From assembly GCF_000024325.1 (NCBI RefSeq), contig NC_013223.1, forward strand, positions 1,488,001 through 1,552,000: a stretch of DNA of 64,000 nt. Direction: 5' to 3'. A program made the translations under genes and the position numbers. Positions 26,823-34,535 of this stretch are shown here, piece after piece. Each line of letters starts with the position of its first letter. Position 1 is the stretch's first letter. The DNA comes from Desulfohalobium retbaense DSM 5692. GTDB taxonomy: Bacteria; Desulfobacterota; Desulfovibrionia; Desulfovibrionales; Desulfohalobiaceae. Below the pieces are notes generated by a model, which was not told where the DNA came from, did not search any database, and worked only from the letters and a program-made list of their open reading frames with translations.

Positions 26823-27876
26823 AGGCGCCCACGCGCTTTTCGATTTTTTCAAAGGTCACGGTGAATGCCGAGGTGAACAGGAGATAGATAATCGCCGCCA
26901 GGACCAAAACAGTAATGTCAAAATAGGTATTGAACAATTGGTCTGCCGCGCGCATGAGTTCGACCATGGCAATGGTCGAAACCAGGGCCGTATCCTTGAT
27001 AAGGGCGATAAATTCATTGCCGACCGGAGGCATGAGCCGCTTGTAGGTCTGGGGAATGATCACCCGGCGCATGGCCTGGCCGTAGGTCATCCCCAGGGCC
27101 TTGGCCGCTTCCATTTGCCCGGAATCAATAGATTGGATGGCGCCGCGGATGATCTCGGCCAGGTAGGCCGAATAGTTGAGTCCCAGTCCGAGCAGGGCCG
27201 CGACCAGCGGCGACAGGGTGACCCCCATCGACGGCAGGCCGTAGTAGATGAAAAAGAGTTGCAAAAGCAGGGGAGTGCCGCGAAAGATCCAGATAAAAAA
27301 CCAGCACAATCCTATCAGTGGCGGGAAGGTGGAAATCCGCCCCAGGGCGACCAGCAACCCCCCAACCGGCGAGACAAGCATCGTCACCACAACGAGCACG
27401 AATGTCATCACCGCCCCTTTGGCCAGGGCCGGGGTAAATCGGACCGTGTCCTGCCAGAACTGGATATACCACGGCTTCTGGGCCTTCTCCACCGAAGCCA
27501 GAAAATTCGTCGCTTCGGCATTGTCCGGATACACAGCCAGGATCTCTCGACAGGCGGCCGCCGCCTTGTCCAGATCTTCCTGGGCGTAGTAGACTCGGGC
27601 CAATTGCATCCGGCTCTGGACAAAAAGTTTGCCGCTTTCCCCGGATTCGGGGCGAGGAATTGTTTTGAACAGTTGCACAGCCTTGTCCAGTTTGCCCAAG
27701 GCCATGGCATTGCTGCCTTCGCGGAAGATGGCTGTCGGGTCCTGGGGCGTCTGACCGTTTTGGGTCCACCCCGAGACCGGATTGAGAAGGCTCAGGCACG
27801 CAAAAGCAAAGAGCAGGGCAACCAGGGCCCTGCTCTTTGCCGTCGGTGTCGTACAAGAGGGAGTTGAAGCGATCAA
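26794..27876 (-). CDS. amino-acid ABC permease with N-terminal TPR-like domain
   Basis: 360 residues. N-terminal hydrophobic segment (about 17-36), then a helical repeat region (about 45-125; FREGSNAMALGKLDKAVQLF and RVYYAQEDLDKAAAACREIL look like TPR helices), then a His/Glu/Gln-type permease domain (about 150-350) with the EAA loop QMEAAKALGMTYGQAMRRVI. The ordinary permease of this class is about 220 aa, so roughly 140 residues are added. Inference: the added domain may sit in the periplasm and contact the binding protein or envelope. It lies 27 bp after the binding-protein gene. Confidence 0.9.
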   Translation of the reverse strand: MIASTPSCTTPTAKSRALVALLFAFACLSLLNPVSGWTQNGQTPQDPTAIFREGSNAMALGKLDKAVQLFKTIPRPESGESGKLFVQSRMQLARVYYAQEDLDKAAAACREILAVYPDNAEATNFLASVEKAQKPWYIQFWQDTVRFTPALAKGAVMTFVLVVVTMLVSPVGGLLVALGRISTFPPLIGLCWFFIWIFRGTPLLLQLFFIYYGLPSMGVTLSPLVAALLGLGLNYSAYLAEIIRGAIQSIDSGQMEAAKALGMTYGQAMRRVIIPQTYKRLMPPVGNEFIALIKDTALVSTIAMVELMRAADQLFNTYFDITVLVLAAIIYLLFTSAFTVTFEKIEKRVGAYENRYTPSH

Positions 27877-27903
27877 GACGCGTCTCTCTTCGTGGTCACC
27901 GGG

Positions 27904-28695
27904 TTACCATTTGGCGGGGTTGGTGATGTCCTCACCGAACCATTTCCGGGAAATCTCGGCCAGGGTGCCGTCTTCAACCATGGCGTCCAGGGCCTGTTGA
28001 ACTTTCATACGCAGACTGTCGTCAGCCTTGCGGAAGGCGATCCCGAACGGCTCTTTGGTCACGAAACCGGGCAGGACCTTGAACGTGCCGGGGCGGGTGG
28101 CAATGGCGTAGCGGCCAGCCACATTATCGACGATGACAGCCGCCAGACGGCCGGCTTCGAGATCGAGCAACGCATTATTGTTGCTCGGATATTCCTTGAC
28201 TGTCTCCGGAGCCTTGGGCAGGTCTTCCACGGCTTCAACGGCAGAGGACCCTTTCTGCACACCCACGGTCGTGCCGCCGAGATCGGCGAAATCGGTGACA
28301 GCATCGTTTTCAAACTGGACGACGACAATCTGCCCATCCATAATATAGGGCTCGGTGAAGTCCACCTTTGCCGCCCGCTCCTCGGTGATGGTCATGCCGT
28401 TCCAGATGCAGTCGAATTTCTTGGCGTTCAGGGAGTGGATCACGCCGTCCCAGGCAGTAGGCTGCCAGGCAATGTCGATACCCAGGCGCTCACCCAGAGC
28501 TTCGGCCGCGTCGACGTCGAACCCGACCAGGGTCCCGTCGTCCTTGCGAAAGCCCATCGGAGCAAAGGTGTCATCCAGCCCGATAACCAATTCCCCTTTT
28601 TTCTGGACCCGTTCCCAGGATCCGTCGCCGGCAAAGCCCGTCGCCGCCACGCAGAGACACAGCAGAGCGCTTACAAATAGAATCGCTTTTTTCAC
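27904..28695 (-). CDS. periplasmic amino-acid-binding protein (SBP family 3)
   Basis: 263-residue binding protein delivering a polar amino acid to the adjacent ABC transporter. Signal peptide MKKAILFVSALLCLCVAATG, then the family-3 fold: GELVIGLDDTFAPMGF, DVDAAEALGERLGI, FDCIWNGMTITEERAAKVDFTEPY and IAFRKADDSLRMKV. First gene of the operon. An upstream 15-bp palindrome (28746) may be its operator. The ligand cannot be assigned; the acidic-neutral pocket is compatible with many polar amino acids. Confidence 0.94.
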   Translation of the reverse strand: MKKAILFVSALLCLCVAATGFAGDGSWERVQKKGELVIGLDDTFAPMGFRKDDGTLVGFDVDAAEALGERLGIDIAWQPTAWDGVIHSLNAKKFDCIWNGMTITEERAAKVDFTEPYIMDGQIVVVQFENDAVTDFADLGGTTVGVQKGSSAVEAVEDLPKAPETVKEYPSNNNALLDLEAGRLAAVIVDNVAGRYAIATRPGTFKVLPGFVTKEPFGIAFRKADDSLRMKVQQALDAMVEDGTLAEISRKWFGEDITNPAKW

Positions 28696-28745
28696 GTCCG
28701 TCTCCTCCTTACTGGATTGTTCTACCTACAGACCAAACCGTCTTT

Positions 28746-28760
28746 TGACACTGTGTGTCA
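28746..28760. promoter_or_regulatory. perfect 15-bp palindrome upstream of the amino-acid ABC operon
   Basis: TGACACTGTGTGTCA (arms TGACAC and GTGTCA, three-base centre) lies 51 bp upstream of the binding-protein ATG and in the promoter region of the divergent small-protein/lptFG run. It is probably a repressor or activator site; the cognate factor is not known. Confidence 0.35.
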
Positions 28761-28962
28761 CAATCGGCAAGGTTTATGATGCAGCGGGAGGTGTATCCCA
28801 AGGCCGGGCAAGTTGCAAGCGCTGTCCGGATACGGTAGGGACAGCCGTGGCCGCGGTCCGGCCCATGCTTTGGCGCCTGTTCCCCCGTTCAACCGTTGGA
28901 CTGACGCACTGCCCCGGCTGACCTGCTTTTCTTCCTGCGCTCAGATCCCTAAAGGAGATTGT

Positions 28963-29142
28963 ATGAGCACCATCATGCCCGAAAGTAAACGCGTTCGTGA
29001 TGCCCTGGCCTGGATTCTGGACGGGATGCGCGACGGAAAGGACCAGTCGACCCTGTTGGCCGAGGCGTGCCTGCGGTTCAACCTCAGCCCCAAGGACGAA
29101 GCCGTTTTGCGCCAGGCCTTGGAACGCCAGAGCGAGGAGTAG
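28963..29142 (+). CDS. 59-residue protein of unknown function upstream of lptF
   Basis: Small, helical, charged protein (59 aa) with an excellent ribosome site (AAAGGAG, six bases before ATG 28963). The sequence includes ALAWILDGMRDGKDQSTLL and a C-terminal acidic helix; there are no cysteines or membrane segment. It ends 15 bp before lptF on the same strand, so it is probably the first gene of the LPS-export run. I do not recognise the family. Confidence 0.6.
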   Translation: MSTIMPESKRVRDALAWILDGMRDGKDQSTLLAEACLRFNLSPKDEAVLRQALERQSEE

Positions 29143-29157
29143 CTTCTGCAATCAACA

Positions 29158-30345
29158 GTGCTGCCCCGGCGCCTTTCCCGGGAAATTTTCAAGGAGCTGG
29201 TCTACGTTTTCTCCTTATGCCTGGGGTCGTTTTTGGCCCTGCTGTTGGTGGGACGTCTGCTCAAGCTCCGGGAACTCTTTTTGTCCCAGGATGTCGCACT
29301 GCTGGACCTGGGACAATTGTTTCTCTATCTCAGCCCCTTCTTTTTGCTCCTGCTATTGCCCATCGCCAGCATGCTCAGCGTCTTTTTGACCTTTCTGCGC
29401 ATGTCCACAGACCGCGAACTTGTCGCCCTGCGTGCCGCCGGCCTGAGCCTGTGGCAGCTTTTGCCTGTGACGCTGCTCTTTTTATTGCTGTGTACCGCAG
29501 CCAATATCGGCATCGGGATCTACGGGGTCTCCTGGGGCATGGACAACTTCCGGGCCACAATTCTCGATATGGCCAAGACCCGAACCCAACTGGTCCTCCA
29601 GCCGGGGGTCTTCAATCAAGACTTCCCCGGGCTGACCATTTTTGCCCGTCAAGTGGACCGGGAGACTGGCGATCTATCCACTGTCTTTGTCGAGGATACC
29701 AGTCGGGGGCAGGGGGCCATTGGTATCGTAGCCCCTCAAGGCAGCTTGACCACCGACACCCGCAAAGGGCAGGTGGTCTTTTCGCTCAGAAACGGCCGCC
29801 TCTACCGCCACGACCGTGATTCTGCGAGCGTTCTCGGCTTTGGCGAATACCGGATCGCCCTGGATCTGGACAAAATCATCAGCGGCGTCGAACTCGAGGA
29901 AAAGCGCCCCAAAGAAATGTCCTGGACCCGGCTCATGGACTACCGGCATCAGGCAGACCTGGCCCAGACCCGGGACGCCACCTTTGATCGCAAAGTCGAT
30001 GTTGAAACGCACAAACGCTTGGCCCTGCCCCTGGCCTGTCTGGCCCTGGGCATCTTTGCCATGCCCCTGGCCGCCCTGTTTGAAGGCCTTAAACGCCACT
30101 TCGGCTTCCTGGTTTCCCTGGGCTTGTTTCTGGTCTACTACGCCCTGTTCTCCGCAGGCCTGAGCCTGGGGGAAACAGGGACCCTCGCGCCAGCGATCGG
30201 TTTGTGGGCCCCAAATATCCTTTTTATGGGACTCGGCGGCATTTTGTTTCACATGGCCGCACGCGAGCGAGGGGGCAAGCTGCTCGAGCGGTTCGGGTAT
30301 ATCCTCCGCAGTCTTCTTCCCCAGCGCAAAAGGAAAGCGGCATGA
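29158..30345 (+). CDS. lptF: LPS export permease LptF (YjgP/YjgQ family)
   Basis: 395-residue inner-membrane subunit of the LptB2FG complex that extracts lipopolysaccharide and pushes it to LptC/A/D. Three N-terminal helices (about 12-125), a periplasmic beta-jellyroll (about 130-270) and three C-terminal helices (about 285-375). STDRELVALRAAGLSLWQLL is the cytoplasmic coupling-helix motif. It starts at GTG 29158 and overlaps the next gene (ATGA). The lptB, lptA and lptC genes are not in this window. Assignment as LptF rather than LptG is by gene order. Confidence 0.9.
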   Translation: MLPRRLSREIFKELVYVFSLCLGSFLALLLVGRLLKLRELFLSQDVALLDLGQLFLYLSPFFLLLLLPIASMLSVFLTFLRMSTDRELVALRAAGLSLWQLLPVTLLFLLLCTAANIGIGIYGVSWGMDNFRATILDMAKTRTQLVLQPGVFNQDFPGLTIFARQVDRETGDLSTVFVEDTSRGQGAIGIVAPQGSLTTDTRKGQVVFSLRNGRLYRHDRDSASVLGFGEYRIALDLDKIISGVELEEKRPKEMSWTRLMDYRHQADLAQTRDATFDRKVDVETHKRLALPLACLALGIFAMPLAALFEGLKRHFGFLVSLGLFLVYYALFSAGLSLGETGTLAPAIGLWAPNILFMGLGGILFHMAARERGGKLLERFGYILRSLLPQRKRKAA

Positions 30346-31418
30346 CTACGTTGCACCGGTATCTGCTGCGCCAGAATCTCTATTACCTCCTGCTCAGTCT
30401 GGGCGCGGGCATAGGCATTTATCTGCTGATCGACATTTTCGACCGTTTGGACGATTTTGTCGGCGCCCAGGCCGGTGTTGAAGCCACTGTTCTCTATTTC
30501 GCAGCCAAGATCCCGTTGATCGTCTCTCAGGTCCTGCCCGCGGTCTTTTTGTTGTCGCTTTTGGCCCAGCTGAGCATCATGCGTCGTCAGCAGGAACTCA
30601 CGGCCCTGGAAGCCGGCGGTATACCGCTGTCTCGCCTGGCAGTCTTCTTTCTGGTCTACGCCGTTTTCTGGAGCGGCCTTCAGCTCGGGTTCTCCGAGGG
30701 CCTGGGCGTCGTGGGGCAGCGCAAGAGCGAAGCCATCTGGGAGCAGGACGTTCACGGCCACGCGCCGTCGCAGCGCACCCTGCGCGACGTGTGGTTCAAG
30801 AGCGAGCACTTCGTGGTCCATATGCACCGGGTCACACCGCGACAAAAGACCGGCAGAAAAATCACGGTCTACGTCATGGACGAGGACTTCAGTCGTATCC
30901 GGACCATCCACCGGGCCGAACGGTTTCAGCAACAGACGGATTCCTGGGTGCTCAGCGAGGTGACCAGTCTCAAGCCCCATGCCTTCACCACCAGCGCCCA
31001 GGACCGATTGCCCCTTCCGCTGCAACAGGACCTGGCCGACTTTTTGGCCGTAGACCCCAAGGCGGAGCCCGAATCCCTCTCGTTGTGGCAACTCGGTCAC
31101 CTGATCTCCGAATTGCGCCAATCCGGTTCGAACGTCGAACGTCTGGCAACAACGTGGCACATGAAACTCGCCTACGGCTTCTCGCTGGTGGTCATGGCCC
31201 TGTTGGCCCTGGGAATCGTCAGCGCCAGCGGCAATATCTACGTCAATATCCCCATCGGGCTGACGGTCATCTTTGTCTATTACGCGCTGTTTGTCCTGGG
31301 GGGGACGCTTGGAGAGAAGGGCATTGTCAGCCCGTGGATCGGCGGATGGCTCGGCAATATGGTCTGGGGCGGAGCAGGGGCCTTGCGTCTGGTCTGGATT
31401 GCCCGGCCCAAGCGGTGA
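30342..31418 (+). CDS. lptG: LPS export permease LptG (YjgP/YjgQ family)
   Basis: 358-residue partner of LptF with the same 3+3 helix plan and a periplasmic jellyroll (about 130-260). The coupling motif RRQQELTALEAGGIPLSRL is visible. ATG 30342 overlaps the lptF stop by four bases, giving tight coupling. The C-terminal helices show FSLVVMALLALGIVSASG, typical of YjgQ. Together with LptF it forms the transmembrane channel for LPS export. Confidence 0.9.
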   Translation: MTTLHRYLLRQNLYYLLLSLGAGIGIYLLIDIFDRLDDFVGAQAGVEATVLYFAAKIPLIVSQVLPAVFLLSLLAQLSIMRRQQELTALEAGGIPLSRLAVFFLVYAVFWSGLQLGFSEGLGVVGQRKSEAIWEQDVHGHAPSQRTLRDVWFKSEHFVVHMHRVTPRQKTGRKITVYVMDEDFSRIRTIHRAERFQQQTDSWVLSEVTSLKPHAFTTSAQDRLPLPLQQDLADFLAVDPKAEPESLSLWQLGHLISELRQSGSNVERLATTWHMKLAYGFSLVVMALLALGIVSASGNIYVNIPIGLTVIFVYYALFVLGGTLGEKGIVSPWIGGWLGNMVWGGAGALRLVWIARPKR

Positions 31419-31561
31419 CGCGGACCATGTTCCCGGGGCAATCCACCAACAGTGGGGGAAGCAGCGTGCGATTGTTCAATACGCAAACCGTTTTCAGCAG
31501 AGAACGTCCGAATACGGAAAACCGAATACCATTCAGCGACCATCTGGACCGCCAATGGAAA

Positions 31562-32179
31562 TCACCCGTTCGCCTCTGACTCCTGGTCTGAAATAGCTGT
31601 CTCCATCCCTGCTGCTTCGCGGATAGCGGCCCAGAGAGTCTGCTTCCCCATACCGGTTTTGGCGGAAAAAAGAATGAGCGGGGCGGAGGGAGAAAGCAGT
31701 TCCTTCCATTGCCGTTGGACCCGGGAACGGTCTTTGTTTTTGCACTTGTCCGCTTTGGTCAAGGCGGCTATAAGAGGGATACTTTCACGTTGTAGAAAAC
31801 TGATGAGTTCAAGATCGAGTTTTTGCGGGGGAAGGCGGGAGTCCAAGAGAACCACGACTGCTTGAAGCCCGGTGCTTTTCTGGAAATAGACATCCATGAG
31901 CGCGGCCCACTGGCCCCGTTCAGTCTTGGATCGTTTGGCATAGCCGTAGCCGGGAAGATCGACCAGATAAAAGCCGTCTCCAGCAGCCCGGTAAAAATTG
32001 AGGCTCCGGGTCTTGCCCGGTGTAGAACTGATCTTGGCCAGCTTTTTGCGCCCGGCAAGAGCATTGATCAATGAAGATTTCCCCACATTGGATCGTCCGG
32101 CAAGGGCGACCTGAGGGACATCGAGGCTTGGGAATTGCTCTGCTGTATACGCGGTGGTCTCAAGTTCGAGGATCAGCAT
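31562..32179 (-). CDS. engB: ribosome-biogenesis GTP-binding protein EngB (YsxC/YihA)
   Basis: 205-residue essential GTPase for 50S ribosomal subunit assembly. G1 GRSNVGKSSLINAL, G2 SSTPGKTRSLNFY, G3 DLPGYGYAKRSK, G4 TKADK and G5 FSAKTG are all present. ATG 32179 gives the normal YsxC length; the frame continues open to 32365 but the extra part is Arg/Phe-rich and not family-like. It is divergent from a lipoprotein gene and convergent with lptG. Confidence 0.95.
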   Translation of the reverse strand: MLILELETTAYTAEQFPSLDVPQVALAGRSNVGKSSLINALAGRKKLAKISSTPGKTRSLNFYRAAGDGFYLVDLPGYGYAKRSKTERGQWAALMDVYFQKSTGLQAVVVLLDSRLPPQKLDLELISFLQRESIPLIAALTKADKCKNKDRSRVQRQWKELLSPSAPLILFSAKTGMGKQTLWAAIREAAGMETAISDQESEANG

Positions 32180-32386
32180 AAAAGCCTTTGGAGCGAAAAG
32201 GTTCAGGGAGTGCCGGCCCGTTCGCCTGCGCGAATCGGCACGAGACCAGCCAGGCCATTGAGCCGGAAACGGGCCCAAGGCGAAGAAATTTCGGGAGAAC
32301 CGGAGAAGGGCCTTGACCTTCAGCGTGGAACGGGTCATGGAAAATAGTGTGATATGCGGAAACATGCAACCGTTCAGGGGGTCGCC

Positions 32387-33193
32387 GTGAACCGTCGGAT
32401 TTTCTTCGTATTAGCGTCTCTGATGATTATGACGTTGAGCGCCTGCACCTGGGACAAGGAACCGGTGGCCTTCGCCCCTGAATACACGGGGCCGGCAGCC
32501 ATTTTCGAGAAAGAAGCGACCATTGAGGTGACCTCGGACGACGCCACGCCCCCCCAGCGGGCCGACGACGCCCAGATGCAGGAGACCCTCTGGGAGCTTG
32601 GCGTCCAGCGTGGCGGGGAAGCCATTGTGAACCGGTTCCTGCGTGACCCGCTCATCCTGCGCGGCGGGGTCGCGGCTGGCCGGACCATCTCGCCGCTGAT
32701 CGAGCGGCAGGGCGAGTTTAAAGCCAGAGCCGATGAAGTTACCGGGGCTTACTCTCAATATTTCACCGCCTCCGGGACGCTCATGCCCGCCAAGGAATTC
32801 GCGGGGACAGTCACTGCAGTGGAACACGACCGCTATTATTCCGGCCAATACGATACCATCTTTTTGCAGCTCGAAACCCCGTTGCCACCAAATGCCCAAG
32901 AAAGCTTCTTCCTGGTCGCGCAAACCATCCCCACCGGTCAGGCGGGGTACACCAGACTGGTGGCGGGCGGCCGTCTTTATCAGGTCCAGGACAACGTGGC
33001 CCAAGGCCGCTTGCTGGAATCCCTCGAAGAGGTCGAGATCGGGGATACGGTCTTTTTGATGCCCCTCGATCTGGCACCTGTTGCCGAGGCCGTTCCCGAG
33101 CCGGCCGAGGCCGATGCGGACTACCCCGAGGTGGTGGTCGAGCCGGTCACTGAATCACCGGTGGCCCCCCAAGAACCCGCGGAGACCAAGTAG
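32387..33193 (+). CDS. lipoprotein of unknown function
   Basis: Secreted lipoprotein (268 aa from GTG 32387, preceded by AGGGGG; ATG 32354 would add 11 residues). Signal peptide NRRIFFVLASLMIMTLSAC with a lipobox at LSAC; mature Cys followed by Thr-Trp-Asp. The body is acidic, with a central beta-rich part (GTVTAVEHDRYYSGQYDTIFL) and a Pro/Glu-rich tail. I recognise no domain. It lies 11 bp upstream of aroQ on the same strand and may be cotranscribed with aroQ-efp. Confidence 0.75.
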   Translation: MNRRIFFVLASLMIMTLSACTWDKEPVAFAPEYTGPAAIFEKEATIEVTSDDATPPQRADDAQMQETLWELGVQRGGEAIVNRFLRDPLILRGGVAAGRTISPLIERQGEFKARADEVTGAYSQYFTASGTLMPAKEFAGTVTAVEHDRYYSGQYDTIFLQLETPLPPNAQESFFLVAQTIPTGQAGYTRLVAGGRLYQVQDNVAQGRLLESLEEVEIGDTVFLMPLDLAPVAEAVPEPAEADADYPEVVVEPVTESPVAPQEPAETK

Positions 33194-33204
33194 GCCCAAC
33201 GCGT

Positions 33205-33657
33205 ATGTCCCACTTTCAGATTCTTGTCCTCAACGGCCCCAACCTGGGACACATCGGCCAGCGCCAGCCGGAGATCTACGGCTCAGCCTGCATGGAGGAG
33301 TTGTGCGGGCTATTGTCCCGTATCCGCCCCGATCTGGCTGAAAGGGCCGCACTGCGTTTTTTCCAGTCCAATCATGAGGGCGCCTTGATCGACCGCTTGG
33401 AACGGGCCCGCCAGGAAGTCCACGGCGTGGTCTTCAATGCCGGCGCCCTGACTCACACCAGTCTGGCCCTGGCCGACTGCCTGGCCTGGATCAAGATCCC
33501 GTGTGTCGAGGTCCATCTGAGCAATGTCTGGGCCCGGCCAGAAACAATCCGCCACACCACGTTGTTGGCTCCCCACTGCCTGGGTGTGGTTGCCGGCTTT
33601 GGACTTATGAGTTATGCACTGGCGGCCGTGGCGCTGTGTGAACATCTGGATTCGTAA
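33205..33657 (+). CDS. aroQ: 3-dehydroquinate dehydratase, type II
   Basis: 150-residue shikimate-pathway enzyme converting 3-dehydroquinate to 3-dehydroshikimate. Type II signatures: [18 protein letters not shown] (usually LNGPNLNLLG...), [27 protein letters not shown] and VEVHLSN. The catalytic Tyr (EIYG) and His (VHLSN) are present; the first motif is slightly diverged. It is followed 20 bp later by efp, a common pairing. Confidence 0.94.
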   Translation: MSHFQILVLNGPNLGHIGQRQPEIYGSACMEELCGLLSRIRPDLAERAALRFFQSNHEGALIDRLERARQEVHGVVFNAGALTHTSLALADCLAWIKIPCVEVHLSNVWARPETIRHTTLLAPHCLGVVAGFGLMSYALAAVALCEHLDS

Positions 33658-33677
33658 GTACCAACGTCGGAGGATAC

Positions 33678-34235
33678 ATGCTCTCTACTAAGGACATCAA
33701 AACCGGACTGAAAATCGAACTTGAAGGGGAGCCCTTCGAGATTCTGGAATTTCTCCATGTCAAACCCGGAAAGGGCGGGGCCTTCGTGCGGACCAAACTC
33801 CGCAATATCCTCACCGGGGCGGTCAAGGACCACACCTTCCGTTCCGGGGAAAAGTTCGCCAAGCCGGATCTGGAAAAGAAGTCCATGCAATTCTTGTATC
33901 GCGATGGAACGGATTGCGTCTTCATGGACATGAGCAGCTATGAACAGGTCAATGTACCTGAAGACAGCCTGGCACAACAGGTCGGCTTTCTCCAGGACGG
34001 ACAGGAAGTCGACGTGCTGACCTACCAGGGACAGATCATCGACATCGAACTCCCGTCCTCTGTCATTTTGGAAGTCACCGAGACCGAGCCCGGCCTAAAA
34101 GGCGATACCGTCAGCGGCGCAACCAAACCGGCGACCCTGGAAACCGGGCTGACGGTCCAGGTCCCCTTGTTCATCGAACAAGGCGAAAAAGTCCGGGTCG
34201 ATACCCGGTCCAGCGAATACATCGGACGGACCTGA
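33678..34235 (+). CDS. efp: translation elongation factor P
   Basis: 185-residue tRNA-shaped factor relieving ribosome stalling at consecutive prolines. Three beta-barrel domains; the modifiable loop Lys is K32 in KPGKGGA; the C-terminal motif [23 protein letters not shown] is canonical. GGAGG precedes ATG 33678. No epmA/epmB or ymfI-type modifier is seen in the window, but a deoxyhypusine-synthase homologue occurs 15 kb away (see findings). Confidence 0.97.
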   Translation: MLSTKDIKTGLKIELEGEPFEILEFLHVKPGKGGAFVRTKLRNILTGAVKDHTFRSGEKFAKPDLEKKSMQFLYRDGTDCVFMDMSSYEQVNVPEDSLAQQVGFLQDGQEVDVLTYQGQIIDIELPSSVILEVTETEPGLKGDTVSGATKPATLETGLTVQVPLFIEQGEKVRVDTRSSEYIGRT

Positions 34236-34535
34236 TCAGCGCCACGGCAGCCCGCCGGCACTGCCTGGACCTGCAGGGCTTCGAGGCTGCCGGAGGGGCT
34301 CGAAAATCGAATCCCGAGTGCGCCGCGCCTGGGTATCGGGATCAGCCCCCGATATCAGGCCCTGGATGATGGCACGGGCCTGCTTGATCCCTACGGATCC
34401 CCAGCAGGCCCGTTTTTTATGCTCCCGCTCTGTCCAGGGGGAGTGCCCAGGTGCGCGACCGTCTGACCGTCACAATGGTGACCGCTGAGGCGGGTCCAAT
34501 CTCTGTCCGCCGATCTTCCCCGGGGAACAACTGCT
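34236..34535. other. 300-bp efp-ftsK interval
   Basis: Contains the efp terminator (34374-34418). The first half is GC-rich with no gene seen; the last 115 bp must carry the ftsK promoter. No RNA gene was recognised. Confidence 0.4.
34374..34418 (+). terminator. rho-independent terminator after efp
   Basis: ACGGGCCTGCT (34374-34384) pairs with AGCAGGCCCGT (34403-34413) followed by a T-run, with an 18-base loop. It closes the lipoprotein-aroQ-efp run. Confidence 0.8.

Noticed and set aside
34290-34340. tRNA-like string CGAAAATCGAATCCCGAG before ftsK
   Set aside because: No matching acceptor, D-arm or anticodon arm around it; no cloverleaf possible.
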